Part shown: in pieces, positions 36,386-46,300 of the stretch
Layout of the letters: each line of letters starts with the position of its first letter
Numbering within the stretch: the stretch's first letter is position 1
Assembly: GCA_013044035.1 (NCBI GenBank)
Contig: JABEVE010000044.1
Span: forward strand, 36,354-100,353
Source: Burkholderiales bacterium
GTDB lineage: Bacteria > Pseudomonadota > Gammaproteobacteria > Burkholderiales > Burkholderiaceae_C
DNA length: 64,000 nt
Reading direction: 5' to 3'
Position numbers and translations under genes: made by a program
Notes under the pieces: model-generated
Database searches by the model: none
What the model saw: the letters and a program-made list of their open reading frames with translations, nothing else
Told to the model about the DNA's origin: nothing

Positions 36386-37473
36386 GGCGCGCCAGCTTGC
36401 GTGAGTTGCGCCGTCTTGGTGCCGATGGTTTGCAACAATTGTCGCCACGAGGCGGCAAACGCCTCGGTGCCTTCGCGCTGCAGGCGCTCGGCCAGAGCAG
36501 CGGGATTGATACCCTGGCGGCCGCACTCCGCAAGCACGGCTTCGGCATCGCCTCCACCGGATGGCAGCATCTGCTTGACCTGACCGTGATCGGCAAAAGC
36601 AAGCAGGGTTTTTTCGGGCAAGGTGTTGATGGTGCGTGGCGCCGCCAGGGCCTCGACATACAGGGTATCGGGCGCCGCCGGGTCTTTTGTGCCGGTGCTG
36701 GCCCACAACAAGCGCTGCGGGCGCGCTCCGGCACCCGCCAGTTTTTGCCACCGGGGTGAGGCCAGCAATGTGCAGTAGGCCTGATAGACCTGCATCGCCA
36801 CGGCGATGCCGAGGCGGTTGCGCAGTTGCGGCGGGTTCGTGTCATTCACCGCGACATCCCAGCGGCTGATGAAGAGCGACGCGACCGAGCCGACGTTCGG
36901 GTCGAGCCCGGCCTGGATGCGCCGCTCGACGCCACGCAGATAGGCTTCGGCCGCAGCCAGATACTGCTGGCACGAGAACAGCAGCGTGACGTTCACCGCG
37001 ATGCCGGCAAAGATGGACGCTTCGATGGCCACAAGACCTTCGAGGGTCCCCGGGATCTTGATGAACAGATTGGGGCGGTTGGCGCGGGCATGCAACTCGG
37101 CCGCCTGCTTGATGGTGTTGGCGGCATCGTGGGCCAAGAGTGGCGACACCTCCAGCGAGACCCAGCCGTCGGCCCCTGCGCTGGCGTCAAAAATGGGGCG
37201 GAACAAGTCGGCCGCCTGCGTCAGGTCGTCGAGCGCCAAGGCAAAAAACCGGCTGCCGTCCGATTGGACGTTGCGGGACATGCTGTGGATGGCCTCGTCG
37301 TAGGCGCTGGAGTGGCCGATGGCATGTTCGAATATCGTCGGGTTCGAAGTTAGACCGGTCACAGCCAAGTCACGGATATAGCGTTCCAATGTGCCGCTGT
37401 GCAAAAGCTCACGGGTGATGTTGTCGAGCCACAGGCTCTGGCCGAGAGCATGCAGTGCCTGGTTGGGGTTCAT
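36382..37473 (-). CDS. tal: Transaldolase
   Basis: This 363-aa protein is of the longer bacterial transaldolase type. The Schiff-base lysine lies in LFIKIPGT, and [13 protein letters not shown] and [11 protein letters not shown] are conserved. It moves a dihydroxyacetone unit between sedoheptulose-7-phosphate and glyceraldehyde-3-phosphate. It is coupled to the HAD gene upstream and to pgi downstream by 4-base overlaps. A C-terminal acidic helix region is present as in Tal proteins found fused to Pgi in some bacteria. Confidence 0.93.
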   Translation of the reverse strand: MNPNQALHALGQSLWLDNITRELLHSGTLERYIRDLAVTGLTSNPTIFEHAIGHSSAYDEAIHSMSRNVQSDGSRFFALALDDLTQAADLFRPIFDASAGADGWVSLEVSPLLAHDAANTIKQAAELHARANRPNLFIKIPGTLEGLVAIEASIFAGIAVNVTLLFSCQQYLAAAEAYLRGVERRIQAGLDPNVGSVASLFISRWDVAVNDTNPPQLRNRLGIAVAMQVYQAYCTLLASPRWQKLAGAGARPQRLLWASTGTKDPAAPDTLYVEALAAPRTINTLPEKTLLAFADHGQVKQMLPSGGGDAEAVLAECGRQGINPAALAERLQREGTEAFAASWRQLLQTIGTKTAQLTQAGAP

Positions 37474-38183
37474 GGCGACTCCTGCTCGGTGCCGACGGCC
37501 GGTTTCGGCTCCAGCAGCACGGCGAGATCGACGTCCAGCAAATCACCGATGCCAGCCAGGCTGATGTCAGCTTTCGGATAATTCGCGAGGTTCCAGGGGT
37601 CGTTGGCGTAATGACCCTGACGCGGGAACACCGTCGTCAGGCGCTCACCCAGGCTTTGCTTCATGGTCGCGAGGATGCGCAGCTTGTCATCGACCATCAC
37701 ATAGTGTTGCGCCGGGTAGTGCTGTTGCACGGCTTCGAGCATGAGTTCCTTGTGAAGGTAGATCAGCACGCGGCCTTCCACGGCGTGCCACAGGCCGGAG
37801 CGCTGCACCTTGCGCGGTTGGAACACGACATCGCCATCCGTCAGCAGCACGGTCGGACCGAAACGTTGCAGCCGCTCGATGACACGCAGCGCGCCGGCGT
37901 AGAGCCTGTCGGCGAACGGGTAATCGATCAGGAAGGTGGACATTTCCAGCAAGCGCGGATCGCTCAACGCATCGCTCAACGCATCCATGCGGTAGCGTTG
38001 CAAGGCCCCCAGGTAGTCGGCATAACCCAGTTCACTGCGCAACCGCTCGAAGTGAACCCAGTAGCGTTCAGCACTGGCGCGGCCGAATGCGCGCTCCAGG
38101 TGCTGCCGGAGATCGTTGATGACACGGTCGTTGTCGAGCAGCGTGTTGTCGACATCCAGAAAGAAGACGACGTCATGGCCCAT
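37470..38183 (-). CDS. HAD-superfamily hydrolase
   Basis: This 237-aa protein shows haloacid dehalogenase motifs: FFLDVDNTLLDND (nucleophile Asp), LLTDGD (motif II) and YVMVDDK (acidic motif III/IV). The start at 38183 lies 4 bases after the zwf stop. A longer frame is less likely. It could be a sugar phosphatase or a metabolite-repair phosphatase for by-products of the pentose phosphate enzymes. The operon has no recognisable 6-phosphogluconolactonase, but nothing in this fold suggests it supplies that activity. Confidence 0.85.
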   Translation of the reverse strand: MGHDVVFFLDVDNTLLDNDRVINDLRQHLERAFGRASAERYWVHFERLRSELGYADYLGALQRYRMDALSDALSDPRLLEMSTFLIDYPFADRLYAGALRVIERLQRFGPTVLLTDGDVVFQPRKVQRSGLWHAVEGRVLIYLHKELMLEAVQQHYPAQHYVMVDDKLRILATMKQSLGERLTTVFPRQGHYANDPWNLANYPKADISLAGIGDLLDVDLAVLLEPKPAVGTEQESP

Positions 38184-38187
38184 GGCA

Positions 38188-39597
38188 TCAACCCTCGGCC
38201 TCAGGGTTGTGCCAGCCACCGTCGGCCGCGATCAGGCAGTCGGCCTCAACCGGCCCCCAGGTGCCTGGCGGGTAGGTGATGGCGCGTGGATGCTTGATGA
38301 GCACCGGCTCGACCACTGCCCAGGCGGCCTCGACCGCCTCCTCACTGGTGAACAGCGCGTTGTCGCCGGCCATGGCATCGGTGAGCAGGCGCTCGTAGGG
38401 GGTTGCTTGGCCAGCCTCATCTTCGACGAGGGTGAGTTCGTGTTGTTCCCCCACATCATCCTTGCCAGGGCGTTTGACGCGGGCGGCCAGGGCGATCAGC
38501 GAGTTAGGCGACAACCGAAAACGCAGGTAGTTGGGCGGCACGCCAGTGGCGATGGCATCCGCGAACAGCGTCAGGGTCGGCGGTTTTAGCCGAACCAGCA
38601 CCTCGCAGCTGGTCACTGGCAGTTGCTTGCCGGCGCGCAGATACCAGGGCACCCCGGCCCATCGCTTGACGTCGATGCGGAGGCGCATCGCGCAATACGT
38701 TTCGACGTCCGAATCTTTCGCGACCTGCGGCTCATCGCGGTAGGTCGTGTACTGGCCACGCACCATGTCGGCGGCTTGCAAGATCTGCATCGCCTTGAAA
38801 ACCCTGAGTTTCTCGCTGTTCACAGCCGTGAAGTCGCGTCGCGTCGGAGGCTCCATGGCAAGCAGCGCGACAATCTGGAAGAGATGGTTCTGCACGACGT
38901 CGCGCAGGCAGCCGGCGCTCTCGTAAAAACCGCCGCGTCCGAGCACGCCGAAATGCTCGGCAAGCGTGATCTGCACGCTCGCCACATAGTTGCGATTCCA
39001 GATGGGTTCGAGGAAGGAGTTGGCAAAGCGCAGATAGAGCATATTCATGATCGCTTCCTTGCCCAGGAAGTGATCGATGCGGAAGATGGCATCGTTGGCA
39101 AAGGCGTCAGCGGCGACGCGGTTGAGTTCGCATGCCGAGTCCAGGTCGCGGCCGAATGGCTTCTCGACGATGACGCGCCCTTGTGCAGCCAGTCCCGCTT
39201 TGCTGAGGCCGCGGATGACGGTGGAAAACAGCGTGGGTGGTATGGCCAGATAGTGCGCGGGTCGCTGGGCTGTTCCTAGCGCGAACCTGAGCTTGGCGTA
39301 GGTGCTGACGTCGTTGTAGTCCCCGCTGACGTACTGCAGCTGCGACAAGAACTGCGCAAGCGCAGACGTATCGTCCGCGGCGACGACGCGCTCAATGCTT
39401 TGCTGTGCATGCGCGCGCAGCTTCCCGATGGTCCAGGGCGATGAGGCAACGCCGATCACCGGCCCGTTCAGCGCGCCGCTTTTGCACATGGCATAGAGCG
39501 CCGGAAAAATCATTTTGTCGACGAGATCACCGGTCACGCCAAAGACGACCAGCGCATCCGACTGCAGAGCTGCAGCGCGTGTGGAATCGTCGTGCAT
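38188..39597 (-). CDS. zwf: Glucose-6-phosphate dehydrogenase
   Basis: This 469-aa enzyme oxidises glucose-6-phosphate to 6-phosphogluconolactone and makes NAD(P)H. It has the nucleotide-binding GVTGDLVDKMIFPALY, the substrate loop VEKPFGRDL and the active-site RIDHFLGKE. The dinucleotide motif reads VDK where many Zwf have AKR or xRK, which may affect cofactor choice. The ATG at 39597 lies one base after the gnd stop. It is the first oxidative step for hexose phosphate in the operon. Confidence 0.95.
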   Translation of the reverse strand: MHDDSTRAAALQSDALVVFGVTGDLVDKMIFPALYAMCKSGALNGPVIGVASSPWTIGKLRAHAQQSIERVVAADDTSALAQFLSQLQYVSGDYNDVSTYAKLRFALGTAQRPAHYLAIPPTLFSTVIRGLSKAGLAAQGRVIVEKPFGRDLDSACELNRVAADAFANDAIFRIDHFLGKEAIMNMLYLRFANSFLEPIWNRNYVASVQITLAEHFGVLGRGGFYESAGCLRDVVQNHLFQIVALLAMEPPTRRDFTAVNSEKLRVFKAMQILQAADMVRGQYTTYRDEPQVAKDSDVETYCAMRLRIDVKRWAGVPWYLRAGKQLPVTSCEVLVRLKPPTLTLFADAIATGVPPNYLRFRLSPNSLIALAARVKRPGKDDVGEQHELTLVEDEAGQATPYERLLTDAMAGDNALFTSEEAVEAAWAVVEPVLIKHPRAITYPPGTWGPVEADCLIAADGGWHNPEAEG

Positions 39598-39598
39598 G

Positions 39599-40633
39599 TC
39601 AGGGCTTCGGCTTGGGCACACTGGAGGTCAGTTCGGCGTGGCCGCCGAATTCATGGCGCATGGATGACAGCACGCGGTTGGCGAAATCGGCTTGATCGCG
39701 CGAGCTGAAGCGTGCGTACAGCGCAGCGCTCAGCACCGGCGCCGGGACCGCCTCGTCGATGGCAGCCTGAATCGTCCAGCGGCCTTCGCCAGAGTCGGAG
39801 ACATGGCCCTGAAAGCTTGACAGCGCTGGATCCGCGGCGAGCGCTGCGGCGGTGAGGTCGAGCAGCCACGAGCCAATGACGCTGCCACGCCGCCAAACCT
39901 CGGCGATCTCGGGCAGATCCAGGTCGAACTGGTACATGGCGGGATCGCGCAGCGGGGTCGTCTCGGCATCGACAACGTCGGTGTGCTTGCCGACATTGGC
40001 GTTGTGCAGAATATTCAGACCTTCGGCATACGCGGCCATGATGCCGTATTCAATGCCGTTGTGGACCATCTTGACGAAATGCCCGGCCCCATGCGGTCCG
40101 CAGTGCAAATAGCCCTGCTCGGCGCTGCTGGCTCCGGGACTGCGTCCCGGGGTGGGCACGGCGCTGCCGGCTCCGGGCGCCAGCGCCGCGAAGATCAAGT
40201 CGAGGTGATGAACGGTGGCTGGCTCGCCACCGATCATCAGGCAATAGCCCCGGTCCAGCCCGGCAATCCCGCCACTGGTGCCTACATCCACATAGTGCAG
40301 TCCAAGCGCGCGCAATGTGGCGGCGCGACGCATGTCATCGCGGTAGTAGGAATTGCCACCGTCGACGATGATGTCGTGCTTGTCGAGCAGCGGTGTGAGC
40401 GCGGCCAAGGTCGCATCGACTCCTGCTGCGGGCACCATCAGCCAGATCGTGCGTGGCGTGGACAGCGCCTCGACGAATTGCTGCATTGTTCCCGCACCTC
40501 GGGCGCCCTCGTCCACCAGTGGCTTGATGGCGGCAGCTTGCGTGTCGTGGACGACGCATGCGTGGCCCGCACGCATCAGCCGGCGCGTCATATTGGCGCC
40601 CATGCGCCCAAGTCCAATCATGCCGATTTGCAT
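39599..40633 (-). CDS. gnd: 6-phosphogluconate dehydrogenase (short, decarboxylating type)
   Basis: This 344-aa protein is of the shorter Gnd class, compared with about 470 aa for the E. coli type. It has the dinucleotide motif GLGRMGANM, GGNSYYRDD, a substrate-binding GTSGGIAGLDRG and the catalytic KMVHNGIEYGIM. It converts 6-phosphogluconate to ribulose-5-phosphate and CO2. The glycine- and serine-rich insert TPGRSPGASSAEQG near residue 160 is longer than usual. It follows the GH94 gene after 18 bases. Confidence 0.93.
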   Translation of the reverse strand: MQIGMIGLGRMGANMTRRLMRAGHACVVHDTQAAAIKPLVDEGARGAGTMQQFVEALSTPRTIWLMVPAAGVDATLAALTPLLDKHDIIVDGGNSYYRDDMRRAATLRALGLHYVDVGTSGGIAGLDRGYCLMIGGEPATVHHLDLIFAALAPGAGSAVPTPGRSPGASSAEQGYLHCGPHGAGHFVKMVHNGIEYGIMAAYAEGLNILHNANVGKHTDVVDAETTPLRDPAMYQFDLDLPEIAEVWRRGSVIGSWLLDLTAAALAADPALSSFQGHVSDSGEGRWTIQAAIDEAVPAPVLSAALYARFSSRDQADFANRVLSSMRHEFGGHAELTSSVPKPKP

Positions 40634-40651
40634 CGCACCAGTCCTTGTTGT

Positions 40652-43600
40652 TCAGTTCGATTCTTGCCGAGTGGGACACCGCACTTCGATCGCGTGCTCC
40701 AGACCGTCGTCAATCAATGCAATGGCCGGCCCCGCCAGTGCGACACCATCCAGCGTCAGCCTCGGCTCGGCGTCAGTTGCGGCCGTTTGCTGCACGGTGA
40801 TGTGGTAGATGGTTTCCAGGTGGCGGTAATGCACCTGGAATGAAGTCCAGTCCCGAGGAATGCATGGGACGAGGCGCAGTTGGTCGCCGATGCGCTGCAG
40901 ACCCAGCAAGGACTCGAGGATGAAGCGGTACATCCAGCCGGCCGAACCGGTGTACCAAGTCCAGCCGCCGCGGCCGGCATGTGGCGCGAATGCGTAGACG
41001 TCGGAGGCCATCACGTAAGGCTCTGTTTTGTAGACCGCAATGGCCTCGGGCGAGTCGGCATGCCGAATCGGATTGAGCATGTTGAACAGCTCCCATGCCC
41101 TTGCGGCATCACCAAGCGCGGCGAACGCCATGGCGACCCAAACGGCCCCGTGGGTGTACTGACCGCCGTTCTCGCGGACGCCGCGGACGTAGCCCTGGAT
41201 GTAGCCAGGGCTCGGATCGGAGTGGTTGAAGGGCGGGGCCAGCAGCTCGATCAGCGCGGCGTCGCGGCGCACGAGCCGGGTATCCACAGCGTGCATGGCA
41301 CGGCGTGCGCGCGATGGTTCAGCGGCGCCGGACAATACGGCCCAACTCTGGGCGATGGAGTCGATCTGACACTCGGTATTGCTCGACGTGCCAAGCGGTG
41401 AGCCATCGTCGAACCAACCGCGACGGTACCAGTCGCCATCCCAGCAGCTTTGTTCGATGGCGTTACGCAGCCGAGTGGCCTCGCTTGTGCAACGCTCGAC
41501 CAAGACAACATCGCCACGTTGGAGCGCCAGTTCACCGAACTGGGTGAGAACGCCATACAGGAAGAAACCAAGCCAGACGCTTTCCCCTTTGCCTCCCACG
41601 CCGACCAGGTTCATGCCGTCGTTCCAGTCGCCCGAGCCCATCAGCGGCAAGCCATGCTCGCCGAAGCGCAAACCATGCTCGATGGCGCGTACGCAATGCG
41701 CATAGAGACTTGCGGTGTGCCTGGATGTCGTGGGCAAGGCGTAATCCGACACCGCATCGGCCTTGAGGGCGGTGCCGTCGAGGAAGGACACGGTTTCGGA
41801 GAGGACACCGGTATCGCCGGTGACCTGGACATAGCGGCATGTCGCCAGCGGCAACCACAAGTAGTCGTCCGAGCAGCGCGTACGGATGCCGCGACCGGCC
41901 GGGGGATGCCACCAGTGCTGAACGTCGCCTTCGGGAAACTGGCGTGAAGCACTGCGGAGCAAATGCGCGCGCACCAGACCTGGGGTTGCATGGACCAGCG
42001 CCATCACATCCTGCAACTGATCGCGAAAGCCGAAGGCACCACTCGATTGATAGAACGCCGTGCGCGCCCAGAGCCGACACGCAAGAATCTGATAGAGGAG
42101 CCAGCCGTTGGTCAGGACGTCGAGCGCCCTGTCCGGCGTTTGAACCTGCACTGCTCCGAGCGTCTGCGCCCAGTACTGCTCCAGGGCGTCGAGTGCGCTT
42201 TGTGCTGCCGTGGGCCCGCGCCAGCGCTGCACGAGACTGACCGCAGCCGCTTCGTCTTGCGCGGCACCGAGCCGAAAGATCAGCTCGCCCGTCTGGCCTG
42301 CAGCCAAGGTGATCGGCAGCCGGATGGCGGCGCAAGGATCCAGCGCAACGCCGACGATGCCCGAGAGCAGTGTCTGCGACATTGCGGCTGGATGCGACAA
42401 CGTCCCGTTGCGCCCGAGGAAGGTCAGGCGGTCACCACATACGCTGGCGCTGGCGATGCCGTCGACATCCAGCATGGCGACCCGGCCAGCAAAGTCGGTG
42501 TTGTAGGGGTTGCGGGCGAATACGGCCCCGGTGCTGGCGTCAATCTCGGTTCTCAGCTGCATGCCAGTCTTGGCGCGCTCATCGCCAAGCACCCATTCCA
42601 CATAGGCCGTGACCGAGAGCCGGCGGGTGTCAGCCGAAAGATTGTGCAACTTCAGCACGGCAAATTTGATTGGCGCGTCGATCGCCACATACACCCTGAG
42701 AACCGATTCAATGCCGTTTTCGCTGTGCTCGAACACGCTGGAGCCAAAGCCGTGCCGTGTCACATACGGCGTACCGCCTGCAGTCGGCAGCAGCGTGGGT
42801 GACCAAAACTGGCCGCTGTCCTCGTCACGGATGTAATACGCCTCGGTGTTGGCATCGCCAACCGGATCGTTCGACCACGGGGTGAGGCGATACGCCTGTG
42901 CGTTTTCGCTCCAGGTGCTCGCGCTACCGCTTTCCGAGATGAGACTGCCGAATGACGGATTGGCCAACACATTGATCCACGGCACTGGCGTCATCCGCCC
43001 CGGGGTGATCGTGATCACGTACTCCCGCCCATCGGGGCTGAAGCCGCCCATACCGCAGTCCAACAACAAATCATGTGCTGGTGCATGGGGGGGCGACGCT
43101 ACGTGCTCCTGGCGCAAAGCCCTGGCCACGTTGTCGACATCGCCCGCGAGTCGAGCAGCTGCGACGCGGGGGGAGGCCACGGCCGCACGTCGGCTGGCGA
43201 GTTGCTGCAGCAAGGAGCCTTCGTCATCGCGCAGCACGATGCGTGATGCTGCTTGCAAAAGAACACGGTCTGACGGTGGCATGGCGTCGGCCTCGCGCGT
43301 CCATAATCCGCCAGGCTGGTCCATCAGTTCAGCCGTATTGCAGGTCTTGCCCGAACGTAAAAGCAACGCACGCAGCTCGGCAAGGTGCGTGGTGTGGCCG
43401 CCCCCTTGACACAGAAAGAGCATGTCCACCTTCAACCCATGCCCTCGCCAGTACGCATGCGCATGGACGAGCTCACGGACCCATTCACAATGGACCGGAT
43501 GCTTAACCTGCACCAGCGCAATCGGCAGATCACCAGAAATCGCATACGCCCACAATCCTGATTGCCCCTGTGTGTTGAGTGCGAGGATGTTCGGTGCTGC

Positions 43601-44596
43601 GCGCATGGATGCATTGGCGTAAATCAGGGAATTGGCAAGCTCTGAATACAACAGCGCGTCGGCCTCGCTTGCATCCAGTCGGTGCAGGGTTGCTTGCCCA
43701 CGTCTCGTCGCATCCGTCAGAATTTGGTCGGAAGCGGCATCCCCTTGATAGCGCTCGATGCCTTGCAGGCAGGCTTTGCGTGTTTGCGCCACACCGCAGA
43801 GCCAGCGCACGACCACGGTTTCGCCGGGATCGAGCTCGATCGGATAGCGAATCGACACGGCGGCATCGAGCACCGAGCCGGAGCGCCCCGAAAGCGTCGC
43901 GCCAGGCTCCATGGCTTGCGGACGTTCTGCAGTGCGCCCACGTCCGATGAAATCCGCACGGTCCGTGTTGTAGGACATCGCTCTGAACGCCGGCTTCGAG
44001 GCCTGCAGCTGGTGGAACATCGAGGCTGGCTGGTCCTTGGCATTGCTCACGCGGCGAGCGCACAGGATGGCCTGCCTGGCTGGCAAGATCTCCGTTTCCA
44101 AGAACAGCTTTTCAAAAGCTGGGTGCGCGGAATCAGCAGCACTCGATGCAAGCGCGATTTCCGCATAACTCGTCACTTCAATCGTTCGTCTGCTCAACGA
44201 ACGGTTGCTGATTCGGATTTTTCGTATTTCGACATCATCGAACGGCGACACCGCCATTTCCGTTTCGATCCATAGACCATGGTCAAGTCGGCGAATGATC
44301 GCCAGCCCTTCCGAGAACACCGTTTCGTAGACATCAGCCCGCTGCAACGTCGGCTGATATGTCGTAGACCAAACATGTCCATTTGCGAGATCGCGGATAT
44401 AGCAAAACGATCCCCAGTTGTTGCAGGTTGCATCGTCTCGCCAGCGCGTGATGGCAAGATCTTTCCATCGACTGTACCCAGCACCGACGCTTGTGAGCAT
44501 GAGGTGGTAATCGTCATTCGACAACAAATGCACGTCTGGCAACGCATCATTCAAGTCATGGCATGCATCGGCCTGAGCGGGCGGGGAATATCTCAT
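40652..44596 (-). CDS. GH94-type glucan phosphorylase-like protein (NdvB C-terminal type)
   Basis: This 1314-aa protein resembles the C-terminal, GH94 part of cyclic beta-1,2-glucan synthases. It has a first beta-sandwich (about residues 15-280), a second beta-sandwich (about 510-770) and an alpha/alpha barrel (about 800-1230) with the catalytic GDWNDGMN near residue 990. The membrane glycosyltransferase half of NdvB is absent and no transmembrane segment was seen. It is therefore more likely a cytoplasmic phosphorylase that releases glucose-1-phosphate from a beta-glucan than a synthase. It begins 11 bases after the Crp/Fnr gene, and the carbohydrate genes follow. Confidence 0.85.
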   Translation of the reverse strand: MRYSPPAQADACHDLNDALPDVHLLSNDDYHLMLTSVGAGYSRWKDLAITRWRDDATCNNWGSFCYIRDLANGHVWSTTYQPTLQRADVYETVFSEGLAIIRRLDHGLWIETEMAVSPFDDVEIRKIRISNRSLSRRTIEVTSYAEIALASSAADSAHPAFEKLFLETEILPARQAILCARRVSNAKDQPASMFHQLQASKPAFRAMSYNTDRADFIGRGRTAERPQAMEPGATLSGRSGSVLDAAVSIRYPIELDPGETVVVRWLCGVAQTRKACLQGIERYQGDAASDQILTDATRRGQATLHRLDASEADALLYSELANSLIYANASMRAAPNILALNTQGQSGLWAYAISGDLPIALVQVKHPVHCEWVRELVHAHAYWRGHGLKVDMLFLCQGGGHTTHLAELRALLLRSGKTCNTAELMDQPGGLWTREADAMPPSDRVLLQAASRIVLRDDEGSLLQQLASRRAAVASPRVAAARLAGDVDNVARALRQEHVASPPHAPAHDLLLDCGMGGFSPDGREYVITITPGRMTPVPWINVLANPSFGSLISESGSASTWSENAQAYRLTPWSNDPVGDANTEAYYIRDEDSGQFWSPTLLPTAGGTPYVTRHGFGSSVFEHSENGIESVLRVYVAIDAPIKFAVLKLHNLSADTRRLSVTAYVEWVLGDERAKTGMQLRTEIDASTGAVFARNPYNTDFAGRVAMLDVDGIASASVCGDRLTFLGRNGTLSHPAAMSQTLLSGIVGVALDPCAAIRLPITLAAGQTGELIFRLGAAQDEAAAVSLVQRWRGPTAAQSALDALEQYWAQTLGAVQVQTPDRALDVLTNGWLLYQILACRLWARTAFYQSSGAFGFRDQLQDVMALVHATPGLVRAHLLRSASRQFPEGDVQHWWHPPAGRGIRTRCSDDYLWLPLATCRYVQVTGDTGVLSETVSFLDGTALKADAVSDYALPTTSRHTASLYAHCVRAIEHGLRFGEHGLPLMGSGDWNDGMNLVGVGGKGESVWLGFFLYGVLTQFGELALQRGDVVLVERCTSEATRLRNAIEQSCWDGDWYRRGWFDDGSPLGTSSNTECQIDSIAQSWAVLSGAAEPSRARRAMHAVDTRLVRRDAALIELLAPPFNHSDPSPGYIQGYVRGVRENGGQYTHGAVWVAMAFAALGDAARAWELFNMLNPIRHADSPEAIAVYKTEPYVMASDVYAFAPHAGRGGWTWYTGSAGWMYRFILESLLGLQRIGDQLRLVPCIPRDWTSFQVHYRHLETIYHITVQQTAATDAEPRLTLDGVALAGPAIALIDDGLEHAIEVRCPTRQESN

Positions 44597-44607
44597 GTGC
44601 TGAGCCT

Positions 44608-45321
44608 CTACATGGCCTCAATGGGCATGTTGGAATCGGCGTGCAACGGTAACCTCGCGGCGTGCGCACGTTGCTCGTGTGGAGCACAGCCGGAGAGCAG
44701 AGACTGCAAGCCCGAATGATTGATCATGCGTAGATTGCGTCGATGCACTTCCAGTAGTTTTTCATCATGGAACTCTGACAGGATTCTGCTGACCGTTTCA
44801 AGCCGAAGGCCAAGGTAACTTCCAATATCATCCCGACTCAAACTCAGCGTCAGTATGTCGGCTTGGAGCATGATGTGCTGATGGCGCTCGAACAGTTCCA
44901 ATACAAACCGGGCTATTCGCTCATCTGCACGCGCGCTTCCAAGCATGAACTGGACTGCTCTGGCGCGTGCCGAGCAATGGCTAAGCATGGAATGAATCTG
45001 TCGCTGCAATACCGGGGATTCATGCGTGGCATGCTCCAATGAACGGACGTCGACAACCGAGACATGACTGCATTCAAGGGCCACCACATCCGTCAAATGG
45101 TGACGACATGCCAAACCCTCCATGCCAATCAAGTCTCCTGCTACATGATAATCAACAACTTGTTGCCTTCCATCGCAGCTGGTCATGACGGATTTGAATG
45201 ATCCTGAGCGCACCAAATAAAGCGCAATCATGGGCTGCCCTGCCTCAAATAAGAATTTCCCCTTTTTTTGAGGCACCCAAATTCTGGCGCAGTGAGGCGA
45301 AGAATCCAAAATTTGTTGCAT
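44608..45321 (-). CDS. Crp/Fnr-family regulator heading the carbohydrate operon
   Basis: This 237-aa regulator has a cyclic-nucleotide-like beta-roll (about 20-120) and a winged helix with LSRDDIGSYLGLRLETVSRIL, the FNR/FixK-type recognition helix (ExxSR) that normally reads TTGAT-N4-ATCAA. The N-terminus has only one cysteine, so the FNR iron-sulfur cluster cannot form in the usual way. Lone cysteines in LACRHH and LECSHV could still be redox-active. It is 11 bases upstream of the GH94 gene on the same strand and probably controls its own operon. Confidence 0.88.
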   Translation of the reverse strand: MQQILDSSPHCARIWVPQKKGKFLFEAGQPMIALYLVRSGSFKSVMTSCDGRQQVVDYHVAGDLIGMEGLACRHHLTDVVALECSHVSVVDVRSLEHATHESPVLQRQIHSMLSHCSARARAVQFMLGSARADERIARFVLELFERHQHIMLQADILTLSLSRDDIGSYLGLRLETVSRILSEFHDEKLLEVHRRNLRMINHSGLQSLLSGCAPHEQRAHAARLPLHADSNMPIEAM

Positions 45322-45499
45322 GGCATAAAATCCGTCGAAGATTTTAGATTTTTAATGCATCACGACATGCTCAGAATAATCTTGACTGATTAAATTAAAA
45401 TCGCTTCCGGAACACATCAGAAAACCGTCAACACCCATCACGCCATCGCATCCACGAGATGGAGGAGTCAACACGCAGATGATGACGGATCATCGCGCA

Positions 45500-46285
45500 T
45501 CATTCCTGGCTACCCTCGGCTGCCATTGTGCCAGCCGCGGTGGGGTTTCCTTTGAGGATCCACTCGAATCCGACAGCAATCATGGCACCAATGATGGGGC
45601 CAAGTACATAAATCCAAGTCGTGCTCAAATTGCCACGCATCAAATCAGGGGCAAACGAGCGGACTGGATTCATTGACGCGCCACTGATCGGCGCCGCCCA
45701 GAGCCCTGCAAGGATGATATAACCCCCAATAGCCAGCGCCGCGTTGGAACCTACATTGCGCGCCCCAGATGCCGTTCCGAGTATGGTGCTGACCAATCCC
45801 GTCGTTAATAACACTTCCATGACGAGCGCCTTCAGATCACTAATTCCCTTACCAGGAACTGTTGCGCCCAGTAAACCTGCCGTTCCGAACATCAGCCTTA
45901 GAAATAGAGCTGCTGCAACCCCGCCAACGAACTGCGCCACAATATATCCAGGTACACGATTCCACGGAAAATTGCGTCGAACCGCAAATGCAAGGGTGAC
46001 TGCTGGATTTAGATGCGCACCACCGACGGTCCCCATGAAATAGATCGTGGCCATGACCATCAGGCCAGGTGCAGTGACCATCATGCTCAGAGAAATGGCA
46101 CCTTTGCTGAGCGCACCAACAACGACGGCGCCGGCGGCAACGACTACGAGAAGAAACGTACCCCAGAACTCTGAAAACAGTCGTCTCCACTCTTGCGAGG
46201 ATGCCTCGAATTCTGGTGGTATTGGGGCATGCAGCATACGCCGCACGGGTACCGACCCAACACCACTGAGATGCTCTTTGGCCAT
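45500..46285 (-). CDS. Aquaporin-family (MIP) channel
   Basis: This 261-aa inner-membrane protein has six hydrophobic helices and the two half-helix motifs, HLNPAVT and ASMNPVRSF. The second NPA box is NPV, a change that can alter selectivity for water or small solutes such as glycerol or ammonia. The ATG at 46285 follows an in-frame GTG at 46288 that could also start translation. It lies downstream of the ParB-like gene. An N-terminal extension of about 30 residues precedes the first helix. Confidence 0.9.
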   Translation of the reverse strand: MAKEHLSGVGSVPVRRMLHAPIPPEFEASSQEWRRLFSEFWGTFLLVVVAAGAVVVGALSKGAISLSMMVTAPGLMVMATIYFMGTVGGAHLNPAVTLAFAVRRNFPWNRVPGYIVAQFVGGVAAALFLRLMFGTAGLLGATVPGKGISDLKALVMEVLLTTGLVSTILGTASGARNVGSNAALAIGGYIILAGLWAAPISGASMNPVRSFAPDLMRGNLSTTWIYVLGPIIGAMIAVGFEWILKGNPTAAGTMAAEGSQE

Positions 46286-46300
46286 CACGCTGATCTCGAT

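Noticed and set aside
44608..45321. Oxygen-sensing FNR with an iron-sulfur cluster
   Set aside because: The recognition helix is FNR-like, but the N-terminal cysteine cluster is missing.
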